From: an uncultured Roseobacter sp.
GTDB taxonomy: Bacteria > Pseudomonadota > Alphaproteobacteria > Rhodobacterales > Rhodobacteraceae
Reading direction: 5' to 3'
NCBI RefSeq assembly: GCF_947493125.1
Contig: NZ_CANLQB010000004.1
Location: 62,001-126,000, forward strand
DNA length: 64,000 nt
Positions 9,221 through 18,360 of the stretch are shown here, piece after piece. The translations under genes were made by a program, and so were the position numbers. Below the pieces are notes generated by a model. The model worked only from the letters and a program-made list of their open reading frames with translations, was not told the DNA's origin and did no database searches. Numbering within the stretch: the stretch's first letter is position 1; every line of letters begins with the position of its first letter.

Positions 9221-10606
9221 TTAGCTGTAGGTGACTTGTTTCACGGCGGCGATCACCTCGTCGGTGGTCACCAGTGCCAGCTTTTCGAGGTTGGCGGCAT
9301 AGGGCATCGGCACATCCTTGCCGGTGCAGTTGATCACCGGTGCGTCCAAATAGTCGAAGGCCTCCTGCATGATCACCGAAGAGATGTAGTTGCCAACGGA
9401 GCCTTGTGGCCAGCCTTCCTCGACTGTCACGCAGCGGTTGGTTTTCATCACGGATTTGAGGATGCTGCCGGTGTCCATGGGGCGCAGGGTGCGCAGGTCG
9501 ATCACTTCCGCTGAGATGCCATCTTCGGCCAGCTTGTCCGCGGCTTCGAGGGCGTACTGCATGCCGATGCCAAAGCTCACGATGGTGACATCCGAGCCTT
9601 CCCGCCAGATGCGCGCCTTTCCAAACGGAACCGTATAGTCATCGAGCTCGGGCACGTCGAAGCTGCGCCCGTAGAGGATCTCGTTTTCCAAGAAGATGAC
9701 CGGGTTGGGGTCGCGGATCGCGGTTTTCATCAGCCCTTTGTAGTCGGAGGCGGAGTAGGGCATGGCGACCTTCAGGCCGGGGATCTGCATGTACCAGGCG
9801 GCATAGTCCTGGCTGTGCTGCGCGCCCACGCGGGCCGCAGCGCCGTTGGGTCCGCGGAAGACCATGGGCGCGCCCATCTGACCGCCGGACATGTAGAGGG
9901 TTTTCGCAGCAGAGTTGATGATCTGGTCGATGGCCTGCATGGCGAAGTTGAAGGTCATGAACTCCACGATGGGGCGCAGCCCGCCGAAGGCGGCCCCCGT
10001 GGCGATGCCCGCAAAGCCGTGCTCGGTGATCGGCGTGTCGATCACGCGCTTGGCGCCGAATTCGTCGAGCATGCCCTGGCTGATCTTATAGGCGCCCTGG
10101 TATTCGGCGACTTCTTCCCCCATCAGGAAGACAGAGTCGTCGCGGCGCATTTCCTCGGCCATGCCATCGCGCAAGGCCTCGCGCACCGTTTGTTGCTTCA
10201 GCGTCGTGCCTTCGGGCCAGTCGGGCGAGGTGTCGGTCTCGGGTGCCGATGGCGCCGGGGCGGGCGCCTCGGAGCCTCCGCTGGAGGCCGCCTCGTTGCC
10301 CGCGTCAGCCGCAGGTGCGGCTTCCGGTGCAGATGTCGACGTGTCGATATCATCGGCGCTTTCGCCCTCTTCGAGCAGGACAGCGATGGCGGTGTTGACC
10401 TTCACGCCTTCGGTGCCTTCTTCGACCAGGATCTTGCCGATGGTGCCTTCGTCGACCGCTTCGAACTCCATCGTGGCCTTGTCGGTTTCGATTTCGGCCA
10501 TGATGTCGCCGGAGGAGACGGTGTCGCCCTCCTTGACGTGCCATTTGGCAAGCGTGCCTTCTTCCATTGTCGGCGAGAGCGCGGGCATTAGAATTTCGGT
10601 TGCCAT
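9221..10606 (-). CDS. pdhB: Pyruvate dehydrogenase E1 component subunit beta with lipoyl domain
   Basis: The 461-aa E1-beta is longer than the ~330 aa of the bare subunit because an N-terminal lipoyl domain (residues about 2-78) and a linker precede the transketolase-like region, as known in many alphaproteobacteria. The enzymatic part starts near [19 protein letters not shown] and contains [18 protein letters not shown] and [17 protein letters not shown]. With PdhA it decarboxylates pyruvate using thiamine diphosphate. It lies 3 bases after pdhA and 10 bases before pdhC in one operon. The lipoyl domain shares a nearly identical 346-base DNA block with pdhC. Confidence 0.97.
   Translation of the reverse strand: MATEILMPALSPTMEEGTLAKWHVKEGDTVSSGDIMAEIETDKATMEFEAVDEGTIGKILVEEGTEGVKVNTAIAVLLEEGESADDIDTSTSAPEAAPAADAGNEAASSGGSEAPAPAPSAPETDTSPDWPEGTTLKQQTVREALRDGMAEEMRRDDSVFLMGEEVAEYQGAYKISQGMLDEFGAKRVIDTPITEHGFAGIATGAAFGGLRPIVEFMTFNFAMQAIDQIINSAAKTLYMSGGQMGAPMVFRGPNGAAARVGAQHSQDYAAWYMQIPGLKVAMPYSASDYKGLMKTAIRDPNPVIFLENEILYGRSFDVPELDDYTVPFGKARIWREGSDVTIVSFGIGMQYALEAADKLAEDGISAEVIDLRTLRPMDTGSILKSVMKTNRCVTVEEGWPQGSVGNYISSVIMQEAFDYLDAPVINCTGKDVPMPYAANLEKLALVTTDEVIAAVKQVTYS
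10261..10606 (-). repeat. Lipoyl-domain direct repeat, copy in pdhB
   Basis: Partner of 8865-9210: same length, no gaps, same orientation, about 1.4 kb apart, each at the 5' end of a gene. The downstream boundary of similarity is sharp: immediately past the [11 protein letters not shown] linker the two genes have nothing in common. Confidence 0.85.
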
Positions 10607-10609
10607 GGA

Positions 10610-11620
10610 TCAAGCCTCCTGCGGTACTTCTGTGGCGTAGATATCGGTCCAAAGCTCTTCGACAGCCGGCTCCGGTGATGTTTTGGCGAATTCCGCGCTC
10701 TCGTTCACGATGTCCTTGATCTCCTTGTCGATCGCCTTGAGGTCGTCCTCCGTCGCGTGCTTGCCGGTGAGCAAGAGCGAACGGACCTGTTCAATCGGGT
10801 CCCGTTCGTCACGCATCTTCTGCACCTCTTCGCGGGTGCGGTACTTCGCCGGGTCCGACATGGAGTGGCCGCGATAGCGATAGGTTTTGATCTCCAGAAT
10901 ATACGGGCCTTTGCCCGCGCGGCAGTGCGCGACGGCCTTCTGCCCGGCCTCCTTGACGGCCAGCACGTCCATCCCGTCGACCTCTTCGCCCGGAATACCG
11001 TAAGCCGCGCCGCGCTCCCAATAGCTGGGCGACATGGTTGATCGCTTCGTCGACGTGCCCATGGCGTATTGGTTGTTTTCAATGACGAAGATGCACGGCA
11101 GCATCCACAGCTCCGCCATGTTGTAGGATTCGTAGACCTGGCCCTGGTTGGCCGCGCCGTCGCCGAAGTAGGTGAAGGTCACGCGGTCATTGCCTTTGTA
11201 TTTGTCCGAGAACGCCAGCCCCGCACCCAGCGGGACCTGCGCCGCGACGATGCCGTGGCCACCGTAGAAATGCTTCTCTTTCGAGAACATGTGCATGGAG
11301 CCACCTTTGCCCTTGGAATAGCCACCCTCGCGGCCCGTGAGCTCGGCCATCACACCATTCGGGTCCATCCCGCAGGCCAGCATGTGCCCGTGATCGCGGT
11401 ACGAGGTGATGCGCTTGTCGCCTTCCTCCGCCGCCGCCTCGAGCCCGACAACCACCGCTTCCTGACCAATGTAGAGGTGACAGAACCCGCCAATCAGACC
11501 CATGCCGTAAAGCTGACCCGCCTTTTCCTCGAACCGCCGGATCAGCAGCATATCGCGGTAATAGGCCTTGAGCTCCTCCGCGGACACATTGGGTTTCTTG
11601 GTGGATTTTCGCGGTGCCAT
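10610..11620 (-). CDS. pdhA: Pyruvate dehydrogenase E1 component subunit alpha
   Basis: The 336-aa E1-alpha binds thiamine diphosphate through the GDGAANQGQVYESYNMAELW...IENN motif (residues about 170-202). Other family segments are RRFEEKAGQLYGMGLIGGF, GGSMHMFSKEKHFYGGHGIV and RYRGHSMSDPAKYR. It is the first gene of pdhABC, 3 bases from pdhB. The ribosome site GAGGGAGAA is about 10 bases before the ATG. A perfect 24-base operator-like inverted repeat (11657-11680) and a GCCCGG/CCGGGC palindrome (11643-11656) lie directly upstream. Confidence 0.97.
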   Translation of the reverse strand: MAPRKSTKKPNVSAEELKAYYRDMLLIRRFEEKAGQLYGMGLIGGFCHLYIGQEAVVVGLEAAAEEGDKRITSYRDHGHMLACGMDPNGVMAELTGREGGYSKGKGGSMHMFSKEKHFYGGHGIVAAQVPLGAGLAFSDKYKGNDRVTFTYFGDGAANQGQVYESYNMAELWMLPCIFVIENNQYAMGTSTKRSTMSPSYWERGAAYGIPGEEVDGMDVLAVKEAGQKAVAHCRAGKGPYILEIKTYRYRGHSMSDPAKYRTREEVQKMRDERDPIEQVRSLLLTGKHATEDDLKAIDKEIKDIVNESAEFAKTSPEPAVEELWTDIYATEVPQEA

Positions 11621-11656
11621 CTGAGCGGTTCTCCCTCGTCGCGCCCGGTTCCGGGC

Positions 11657-11680
11657 AGATAGTTTAGCGTTAAACTATCT
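11657..11680. promoter_or_regulatory. Operator-like inverted repeat upstream of pdhA, shared with lpdA
   Basis: Two perfect 10-base arms, AGATAGTTTA and TAAACTATCT, separated by GCGT. The near edge is 36 bases from the pdhA ATG. The same core, ATAGTTTA-N4-TAAACTAT, occurs upstream of lpdA at 28307-28330 and nowhere else that I found in the window. The symmetry and spacing suggest a homodimeric helix-turn-helix regulator. I cannot name it; the sequence differs from the E. coli PdhR operator. Confidence 0.82.
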
Positions 11681-11769
11681 CTTATCGGATTCGACAACGG
11701 AATGCGAGAGGCAATCTGACGCGTGGTCACCCACACCGTCAAACGCCTTTTTTCTATGGGTAAACCGAC

Positions 11770-12069
11770 CTAGCGAATGACGATTTCATCGGTCCGTATC
11801 ATGCCGAGAACCGAGCGTGCCTGCTCGTCCAACAGGTCGAGATCGAGGAAATCATCCGACAGGCGCTGCGTGAGGTTCTCCATGCGCGCCACCTCGGTCT
11901 GCACCATCTGCAGCTGCTTTTGCAGCGCGTCCGCCTCTGCGTTGATCTCCGCCCGGCGGAAGAGGCCAAAGTCGCCCTGCACGGCGGCGAAGGTGAAGTA
12001 GGTCGCCAGGCCCAACGCAAGAGCGAAGAACACGAAGGTGCCAATGGCGGGTCGAGGGGAACGGGTCAT
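11770..12069 (-). CDS. ftsB: Septum formation initiator family protein (FtsB/DivIC)
   Basis: The 99-aa protein has one N-terminal membrane segment (IGTFVFFALALGLATYFTFAA, residues about 9-28) followed by a coiled coil (residues about 40-75) and a short C-terminal part with DLDLLDEQARSVLGM. This is the architecture of FtsB, which joins FtsL and FtsQ in the divisome. I place the start at ATG 12069, eight bases after AAAAGG, rather than the GTG two codons upstream. The position between pdhA and pgk is common in Rhodobacterales. Confidence 0.88.
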   Translation of the reverse strand: MTRSPRPAIGTFVFFALALGLATYFTFAAVQGDFGLFRRAEINAEADALQKQLQMVQTEVARMENLTQRLSDDFLDLDLLDEQARSVLGMIRTDEIVIR

Positions 12070-12184
12070 CTGCACTGCCTTTTGGTCGCCTCTTGGCGGG
12101 CGTAGCTCAACTATGACACAGCAAGGCGCATAAGGGAATCCCCTTTGTCACATTTCTGTTGAAAAACAGGCACTTTGCGGTGGA

Positions 12185-13372
12185 TCAGGCAGTCAGGGCT
12201 GCCACACCGGGTAACTCCTTGCCCTCCATCCACTCCAGAAAAGCGCCCCCGGCAGTGGAGATATAGGTGAACGCCTCCGCGGCGCCCGCAGCATTGAGCG
12301 CGGCCACCGTATCACCGCCCCCCGCCACAGACACGAGCGCTCCGGACGTGGTCAACCGCGCGGCCTCAACGGCGGCGGCATTGGTCGCCTGATCGAAAGG
12401 GGCGATCTCAAAGGCGCCCATCGGCCCGTTCCAGATCAGCGTTTTCAACCCGTTGAACGCGTCGATCACGGCGGCGACGCTGGCGGGGCCTGCGTCGAGC
12501 ACCATCTGATCCGCCGCCAGCACCGTATCAGGCCCCAAGCCAACGACCTCATGCGCTGCGCCCGCCTTGAACTCTCGCGCGACCAGTCCGTCGACGGGCA
12601 ACAGGATGCGGCATCCGGTCTTCTCCGCCTCGGTCGTGATCGCCTTGGCCGTGCCGATGAAATCGGGCTCCTGCAGCGAGGCGCCCAGCTGCGCGCCTTG
12701 TGCCGCGAGAAAGGTGTTCGCCATGCCGCCGCCGATCACCAGCAGATCGAGCTTGCTCACCAGGTTTTCGAGCAGCGCAATCTTGGTCGACACTTTCGCA
12801 CCGCCAACCACCGCGCCAACGGGCCGCGTCGGCGTCGAGAGCGCGCCCTCCAGCGCCGACAGCTCCGCCTGCATCAGCCGCCCCGCACAGGAGGGCAGCA
12901 GATGCGCCACCCCGGTCGTCGAGGCATGTGCGCGATGTGCGGCAGAAAATGCATCGTTGCAAAAGATATCGCCGAGCGAGGCGAGGAACTGCGCCATGCC
13001 CGGATCGTTCGCCTCTTCCATTGGGCTGAAGCGCGTGTTCTCGACCAGCACGACCGATCCGGCGGGCAGGGCGGCCAACGCGTCCGGGTTCGGGCGTTCG
13101 ACAAAGGTGACCTCCTGACCCAGCGCAGTCTCCAGCGCGGGCAGGGTCACGCGCAGCGACATCTCCGGCACCACCTTGCCCTTGGGCCGCCCGAAATGCG
13201 CCAGCAGAATGGGCAGGCCGCCGCCGGCGAGGATGTCCTTGATCGTCGGTACAATGCGGTCGATCCGCGTTGTATCGGTCACGCGACCGTCTTCCACGGG
13301 CACGTTGATATCGACCCGCACCAGCACTCGCTTGCCCGCAAGCTCCATGTCATCCAGCGTCTTCCAGCCCAT
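12185..13372 (-). CDS. pgk: Phosphoglycerate kinase
   Basis: The 395-aa glycolytic kinase transfers phosphate between 1,3-bisphosphoglycerate and ADP. Visible motifs are [15 protein letters not shown] near the N-terminus, [11 protein letters not shown], the hinge and nucleotide segments [11 protein letters not shown] and [15 protein letters not shown], and the C-terminal [12 protein letters not shown] 13372 has AGGAG six bases upstream; a GTG codon just before it is less well placed. It is transcribed divergently from the cyclophilin gene at 13499. Confidence 0.97.
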   Translation of the reverse strand: MGWKTLDDMELAGKRVLVRVDINVPVEDGRVTDTTRIDRIVPTIKDILAGGGLPILLAHFGRPKGKVVPEMSLRVTLPALETALGQEVTFVERPNPDALAALPAGSVVLVENTRFSPMEEANDPGMAQFLASLGDIFCNDAFSAAHRAHASTTGVAHLLPSCAGRLMQAELSALEGALSTPTRPVGAVVGGAKVSTKIALLENLVSKLDLLVIGGGMANTFLAAQGAQLGASLQEPDFIGTAKAITTEAEKTGCRILLPVDGLVAREFKAGAAHEVVGLGPDTVLAADQMVLDAGPASVAAVIDAFNGLKTLIWNGPMGAFEIAPFDQATNAAAVEAARLTTSGALVSVAGGGDTVAALNAAGAAEAFTYISTAGGAFLEWMEGKELPGVAALTA

Positions 13373-13498
13373 CACCCGCTCCTCTCATAGTCGTCGCGCC
13401 TTTGTGTTGCGCGTATCACCGCCTGCGTCAATGACCCGCTTGGCATTCAGGGCACCACCAATTAGGAAGTGCGCAACCGACAAAACAAGGAGTGCGGC

Positions 13499-14005
13499 AT
13501 GGCCGAAATCAAAGATCCCGAAAACACGATCCTGATGGAGTTGAAGGGCGGCACCGTGACGATAGAGCTGTTGCCTGACGTGGCCCCGAAACATGTGGAA
13601 CGGATGAAGGAGCTCGCGCGGGCCGGTGAATATGACAATGTCGCCTTCCACCGGGTCATCGAAGGCTTCATGGCGCAAACCGGTGACGTGCAGCACGGCG
13701 ATATGGAAGATGGCTTCAACCTCTCGATGGCCGGCACCGGTGGCTCCGATCTGCCGAATGTGCCTGCCGAATTCTCCAAAGTGCCGCATGCGCGCGGCAG
13801 CCTCGGCGCCGCGCGCTCGCAGAACCCGGACTCGGCCAACAGTCAGTTCTTCATCAACTTCAAGGACAATGACTTCCTCAATGGCCAATACACCGTCTAC
13901 GGCCAGGTGACCTCCGGCATGGAGCATGTGGACGCGATCGCCCGCGGCGAGCCGCCAGCCGAGCCCGACCGGATGATCTCGGTCAAGGTGGCAGCTGATG
14001 TATAA
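13499..14005 (+). CDS. Cytoplasmic cyclophilin-type peptidyl-prolyl isomerase
   Basis: The 168-aa cyclophilin has the active-site segments FHRVIEGFMAQTGD and NSQFFINF, and the GQYTVYGQVTSGMEHVDAI strand. There is no signal peptide, so it should act in the cytoplasm on protein folding. The start at 13499 is set by AAGGAG at 13487-13492; longer upstream reading frame is not conserved-looking. It overlaps the next, exported cyclophilin by eight bases, suggesting coupled translation of a paralogous pair. Confidence 0.94.
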   Translation: MAEIKDPENTILMELKGGTVTIELLPDVAPKHVERMKELARAGEYDNVAFHRVIEGFMAQTGDVQHGDMEDGFNLSMAGTGGSDLPNVPAEFSKVPHARGSLGAARSQNPDSANSQFFINFKDNDFLNGQYTVYGQVTSGMEHVDAIARGEPPAEPDRMISVKVAADV

Positions 14006-14543
14006 GGCGCTGATCGCATCGCTGATGCTGGCCACGCCCGCCGTGGCAACGGGCCTCGAGATCACTGTCGCAGGTGAGGCCAACGGCACCATTACCATCG
14101 ACCTGCTGGAAGATGTGGCGCCGGGCCATGTGGAGCGCATCACCGCACTTGCGGAAAGCGGCGCCTACAACGGCGTTGTCTTCCATCGGGTGATCGAGGG
14201 CTTCATGGCCCAGACCGGAGATGTGGAGTTCGGCAAGACCGGGGGCGATATGCGCCGCGCGGGCATGGGTGGTTCTGACGAGCCGGACCTGGCGGCGGAG
14301 TTCTCCGACGTGCCGTTCGATCGGGGTGTGGTTGGCATGGCGCGGGCGCAGAGCCCGGACAGCGCCAACAGCCAGTTCTTCATCATGTTTCAGGAAGGCT
14401 ATTTCCTGAACGGTCAATACACCGTTGTCGGCCGTGTGACCGAAGGGCTGGAGGTGCTCGATGCGATCAAGCTCGGCACTGGGCCCAACGGCGCCGTGAT
14501 CGGCGCGCCGGACGTGATGCAGACGGTGACGGTGACCGACTGA
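13998..14543 (+). CDS. Exported cyclophilin-type peptidyl-prolyl isomerase
   Basis: The 181-aa paralogue of the preceding gene begins with a signal peptide (MYKALIASLMLATPAVATG, cleavage probably after VAT or ATG near residue 18-19), so it should work in the periplasm. The cyclophilin core keeps FHRVIEGFMAQTGD, NSQFFIMF and LNGQYTVVGRVTEGLEVLDAI. It starts inside the end of the cytoplasmic copy (ATGTATAA at 13998-14005). The two products are similar throughout the core, which suggests local duplication followed by acquisition of an export signal. Confidence 0.94.
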   Translation: MYKALIASLMLATPAVATGLEITVAGEANGTITIDLLEDVAPGHVERITALAESGAYNGVVFHRVIEGFMAQTGDVEFGKTGGDMRRAGMGGSDEPDLAAEFSDVPFDRGVVGMARAQSPDSANSQFFIMFQEGYFLNGQYTVVGRVTEGLEVLDAIKLGTGPNGAVIGAPDVMQTVTVTD

Positions 14544-14659
14544 CCAATGGGCGGGGCGGGCCGTGGTGCCCGTCCGTGTTCACATATCGGCTGTGTCTTG
14601 CAACAGATCGGTCTCGGCCACGGGCCGCAACCCCAAGTTGCGATTGATGCCCGCGGAGC

Positions 14660-15505
14660 GTGCGCTATGCTGGATCAGACACACCGAAGAACCTTGGGGA
14701 GTGCATCTGTCTCGTGCATGAAGATGCCCGCACCGAAACCGCAACCGCCACAAAGACCGTCAACGTATATCACTGTCACGCCGACAACATTGGAGACAGG
14801 TTGTGCGGGCCTGCCCAGTATTTCTGGCCCGACAAAGTGGCGACGGCTGATTTTGCCAAGACACTGGCCGCACCGGAGAACCTTATTCTCGGGGGAGGAC
14901 AGGTCTTCGGCCAGCTCAGCGCCTATGCCGAACACTACAAAGACAGCTTGGCGGGCGCGCTGATCGCATGGGGCGTTGGCGTGCCCGACAAGGGCAAGCA
15001 GACCGCGCAGGTGCTCGATGTGGCCTCCAGGTTCGCGCTCTTCGGCACGCGGCATTACGGCTGGCGCGACACGCTCACCTTCGTGCCCTGTGCCAGCTGC
15101 ATGTCCGCCGCGTTTGACACTGTCCCCGAGCCGACACATGAGGTTGTCCTCTACGCGCACCGCAGGAAGACGCCGGAGTTCACGGCGGAGGAGGGGGTGC
15201 CCTTCATCACCAACAGGAACCAGAGCGCCCAGTCGGTGATCGACTTCATCGCCTCGGGCGAGACTGTGGTCACAAGTTCCTATCATGGTGTCTACTGGGC
15301 CCAGCTGCTGGGCCGTAAGGTTCTGTGCATCCCCTACAATCGCAAGTTTTCGACGCTGCAACACCCGGCTGTGACCACCACCGAAACATCCTGGAGATCC
15401 ATGCTCTCCCTTGCAAAGCGGACGGAGCCGCTGTTGGATGCCTATCGGGAGATCAACCGGCGGTTTGCCGTCCAAGTCGCGGAGCGGCTCGAACTCGATG
15501 ACTAG
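14660..15505 (+). CDS. Polysaccharide pyruvyl transferase family protein
   Basis: The 281-aa protein resembles the polysaccharide pyruvyl transferase family: VYHCHADNIGDRLCGPAQYFWP near the N-terminus, ENLILGGGQVFG, and the C-terminal VVTSSYHGVYWAQLLGRKVLCIPYN, where SSYHG matches the SxxHg/a nucleotide-site motif of the family. Such enzymes add ketal pyruvate to surface glycans. The start is uncertain: ATG 14660 gives the full frame, but GTG 14714 has GGGGAG 12 bases upstream and may be the true start. It overlaps the following sulfotransferase by eight bases, so the two probably act on the same polymer. Confidence 0.7.
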   Translation: MRYAGSDTPKNLGECICLVHEDARTETATATKTVNVYHCHADNIGDRLCGPAQYFWPDKVATADFAKTLAAPENLILGGGQVFGQLSAYAEHYKDSLAGALIAWGVGVPDKGKQTAQVLDVASRFALFGTRHYGWRDTLTFVPCASCMSAAFDTVPEPTHEVVLYAHRRKTPEFTAEEGVPFITNRNQSAQSVIDFIASGETVVTSSYHGVYWAQLLGRKVLCIPYNRKFSTLQHPAVTTTETSWRSMLSLAKRTEPLLDAYREINRRFAVQVAERLELDD

Positions 15506-17081
15506 TCACGTCGGCAAGAAGCAGGTTCTGATCCACATTGGCCCGCACAAGACCGGCTCGTCCGCCATTCAAAGAAGCCTTGGGCAGCTGTCTGACGCGC
15601 TGACCAAGCTGGGGATATGTTACCTGCACTCCAGCGTGACGCATCAGGTCGCGCTCGATTTTGCCAATCAGCGCTATGATCAGGCGGAACAGGGGCTATC
15701 TGCGATTGCCGCCAGCATCACCGATCTGCAGCAGGACACCGTCCTTCTGAGCCATGAAGACTTCTGCGGCCATCTGATCGGACGAACAAAGAGAGGCGCG
15801 GTCTATCCCAAGCTGACCCGGAACCTGCGGGTGATGCGGCGCGCGCTGCGGCCCCACGCGGTCCGGTTCGTGTTTTTCCGGCGCGAGGAGCAGGATTGGC
15901 TGAAAAGCTGCTATCATCAGCATCTGAAGTATCGGACGCGATTTCACCGGCAAGACGATTTCTTCACGCAATTTGGGACCGATCTGTGCTGGACCCAAAA
16001 GCTGCAAAAGCCCAAGGAGGCCTTCGGCGACGCGCTCGTTGTCCTTGAGTACCAGGCAGATCCAAAAGCGGGGATCGCCGGCCTTCTCAGCCAACTGCCG
16101 CAAGAGGTAGCGTCCGCCATCAGGATACCTGCCGTCGAACGGGTGAACAGATCTCCGACCGAGGCGCAGATCGCGCAGCTGGAACGCATCAACGAGATGT
16201 CGGAATTCCCGGCAACGGCCTGGTTTGCCAAGTCCAGGGTGCTGAAGGGCGCGCCCTCGGCGCTGCCCCCTTCGACGGAGACGGACGCCCCCCCGTGGCC
16301 ATCGACGCCTGATGCGCCTGACGGGTGTGCTCTGCCGGCGCTCTGGCAGCGGTCCAGCTCGCGCATTTCTCGGCAGAACGTGGCGGATATCTTGCCGCCC
16401 GCGACCGTGGATCTGGAGCAGCTCGCGGCCGAGCGGCTCCCGGGCGATGTCCCCATGCCGGATCTGCACCGCGCTGACATCCGCAATCAGTCGGCGATCC
16501 TCGACTACCACCTGCGCGGAAAATCCCGCCTCAGCCATCTGAACGGTCTGACGATCAGCTATCTGCGCCGGGACACGCCTCATACGAAAAAGGCGCGCCA
16601 TCTCTTTCATCGGATCTGGCGCGAGCAGGGCTGGGTTCTGATCAATGAGCTCTCCACGCGATGGCTGATCTCGACCCTGCAGACCTTTCTCGACCACGGC
16701 GAAAATGAAGCGCAGCGCATGATCGGCACGGCCGGCTACTTCTATGGCAACATGATGAAGATCTACGAGGGAGAGCGGGCGATCGAAGGGCTCGAGCAAG
16801 ATGGCCGTTATGCCACTCTCACGCCTCAAACGAAAAACCGGTTTCGGGGCATGGACAGATACCGCGTGGGCGGGTCTGATCTGATGCTGAACACCAATGC
16901 GCTGGCGCTGGACATCGCCGCACGGGACCCCGTCGCCGGCCTGGTTCTGCAGGAGTTTCTGCTACGCGTGAAATCCTCCGGAAACGTCTTTTCGCGTCAC
17001 GACGCTACGCGACAGGAGCAGAAGGTCTCAATGCCCGGATTCGCGAATGCCTGGGCCTTCTTTGAGCCGTGGGACGACTAG
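15498..17081 (+). CDS. Sulfotransferase-like protein with unrecognised C-terminal domain
   Basis: A 527-aa protein starting at the ATG that overlaps the previous stop (ATGACTAG). Residues 10-27 contain a 5'-PAPS-binding loop (VLIHIGPHKTGSSAIQ), and residues about 110-135 a typical sulfotransferase 3'-phosphate strand (VRFVFFRREEQDWLKSCYHQH). That covers the N-terminal ~280 residues. A Pro-rich linker (about 265-300) leads to a second part; from about residue 351 to the end there is a ~177-aa region (TISYLRRDTPHTKKARHLFHR onward) I do not recognise. Together with the pyruvyl transferase-like neighbour it suggests sulfated, pyruvylated surface glycan. The fusion is unusual. Confidence 0.72.
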   Translation: MTSHVGKKQVLIHIGPHKTGSSAIQRSLGQLSDALTKLGICYLHSSVTHQVALDFANQRYDQAEQGLSAIAASITDLQQDTVLLSHEDFCGHLIGRTKRGAVYPKLTRNLRVMRRALRPHAVRFVFFRREEQDWLKSCYHQHLKYRTRFHRQDDFFTQFGTDLCWTQKLQKPKEAFGDALVVLEYQADPKAGIAGLLSQLPQEVASAIRIPAVERVNRSPTEAQIAQLERINEMSEFPATAWFAKSRVLKGAPSALPPSTETDAPPWPSTPDAPDGCALPALWQRSSSRISRQNVADILPPATVDLEQLAAERLPGDVPMPDLHRADIRNQSAILDYHLRGKSRLSHLNGLTISYLRRDTPHTKKARHLFHRIWREQGWVLINELSTRWLISTLQTFLDHGENEAQRMIGTAGYFYGNMMKIYEGERAIEGLEQDGRYATLTPQTKNRFRGMDRYRVGGSDLMLNTNALALDIAARDPVAGLVLQEFLLRVKSSGNVFSRHDATRQEQKVSMPGFANAWAFFEPWDD

Positions 17082-17146
17082 GCCGACGGGTCGCCAGCCT
17101 GCGACCCTGGTCCGTCGCGCAAGGGCGGGCGCCCGGGTGGCAGCGT

Positions 17147-17209
17147 GGGGGAGAAGCGCCCTCCCCCCCATCGAAGGGGGTCGGGCGCTGCCCGGCGGGT
17201 CCCCGCCGG
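17147..17209. repeat. GC-rich double hairpin between convergent genes
   Basis: Two perfect stems follow each other: GGGGGAG/CTCCCCC (17147-17153 with 17161-17167) and CCGGCGGG/CCCGCCGG (17192-17199 with 17202-17209). They lie between two convergent genes without a T tract. The composition resembles GC-rich intergenic palindromes that recur in roseobacter genomes, but that is recollection and cannot be tested from one window. It may end transcription from both sides. Confidence 0.45.
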
Positions 17210-17232
17210 ACCGCATAGCTGAACCGTGGCAG

Positions 17233-18084
17233 TCAGGTTTTCGGGTCCACGCTCTGGCCCTGTGCATCTGAACCGACGCGCAACTCATCCGGGACCTCGT
17301 CCGCGCGAATGACGATGGTGTCCTGCAGCGTTTCCAGGTTCTGCAGATCGTGCTCGAATTGTCGACGCAGCAGGGCCTGAACGTCAGGAGCCAGCGTCTC
17401 TCGCGGAAACAGTTTCGACAGCACGCTCTGGTGCCGCACGTGGTCGGCCACCGCAACCTTCATCACGTCAAGCTGGTCTTCCTCGACGCCCAGGAGCGTC
17501 ATGACAAATGGCAAGGCAACGGCGTCGGGTTCGGAAAAGTCCCACACGATGATCCGGTTGTTCGGACAGCTCTCCCGAATGCGCGCGGCCAGGTCGAACC
17601 AACTCGGCACTCTTTCGGAAAAGTCGAGCCGCCCGCCGTCGCCATCCCTGTTTCCAGCCGGAAGCTGAAGCAGATACCGCGCCTGATCCGTGATCCCCAG
17701 GTGCAGATCCATGGAGTGGCCGTTGAAAAGCGCGCAGAGCTTGGCGATGCGCCGCTCCGCATGCGGCAGGATCACCCCTTGCCGCAGAACCCGCTTGGGA
17801 TGCCCCATCAACGCGTGTTGGCTGGCGACCACTATTCTGTGGTCTCGCAGGTCTTTCCAGAACGCCGCGCTCCCCTCGGTCTCGAAGGCAAAATCCTCCA
17901 TGCTGAGCGGACCCGCATTCACCAGGTGCCGCAGGTGCTTTCTGTATTCTCCGACCCGTATCAGGCGCACCTGCGTGTCCGACCGCACCGCCGGTGTTGC
18001 CGCAGCCTGCCAAATCAGATCATCGGCGATCCGCGGCGCGCCAATGTGAAAGTTGACATGGGTCCTTTGGGGCGTGGAGGTCAT
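17233..18084 (-). CDS. Sulfotransferase-like protein with degenerate PAPS loop
   Basis: A 283-aa protein (start ATG 18084, MTSTPQRTHVNFHIGAPRIA). The beginning HVNFHIGAPRIADDLIWQAA aligns with the opening strand and loop of bacterial sulfotransferases (HIGxxKTGTT), but the K-T/S-G-T/S residues that bind PAPS are missing. Later segments (WFDLAARIRESCPNNRIIVWDFSEPDAV) look like the fold's later strands. It is convergent with the intact sulfotransferase. It could be an inactive paralogue or an enzyme using another ligand; no function is assigned. Confidence 0.6.
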   Translation of the reverse strand: MTSTPQRTHVNFHIGAPRIADDLIWQAAATPAVRSDTQVRLIRVGEYRKHLRHLVNAGPLSMEDFAFETEGSAAFWKDLRDHRIVVASQHALMGHPKRVLRQGVILPHAERRIAKLCALFNGHSMDLHLGITDQARYLLQLPAGNRDGDGGRLDFSERVPSWFDLAARIRESCPNNRIIVWDFSEPDAVALPFVMTLLGVEEDQLDVMKVAVADHVRHQSVLSKLFPRETLAPDVQALLRRQFEHDLQNLETLQDTIVIRADEVPDELRVGSDAQGQSVDPKT

Positions 18085-18307
18085 GGATGCCTGTGGGTCC
18101 TTGCAAGCCGGTCCGCCGTACAATGTGCGGGGAAGGTGTGCGCTCTGTCGCGGCATGTCTGGGTTGGCATCACAGCCGCACTAGACCTCAAAAATCGCGC
18201 GAGATGCAACCGGCAAAACGGTCGAGGCGACACCAGAGCTGAGAGACGGCCAGGCACGCAGGGCCTGCGTGATGCTTCCCTGATCAGGCCCATGCCATGA
18301 GCCCGGA

Positions 18308-18338
18308 ACAGAAAAGGCGCCGCACCGCGACGCCTTTG
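18308..18338 (-). terminator. Terminator downstream of bactofilin
   Basis: On the minus strand AAAGGCG, an 11-base loop, CGCCTTT then T C T G T T. It lies 23 bases after the bactofilin stop and is the only strong hairpin in the 276-base gap 18085-18360, which otherwise shows nothing coding. Confidence 0.7.
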
Positions 18339-18360
18339 GTCTGTTCGCTCCGCCGTGTGC

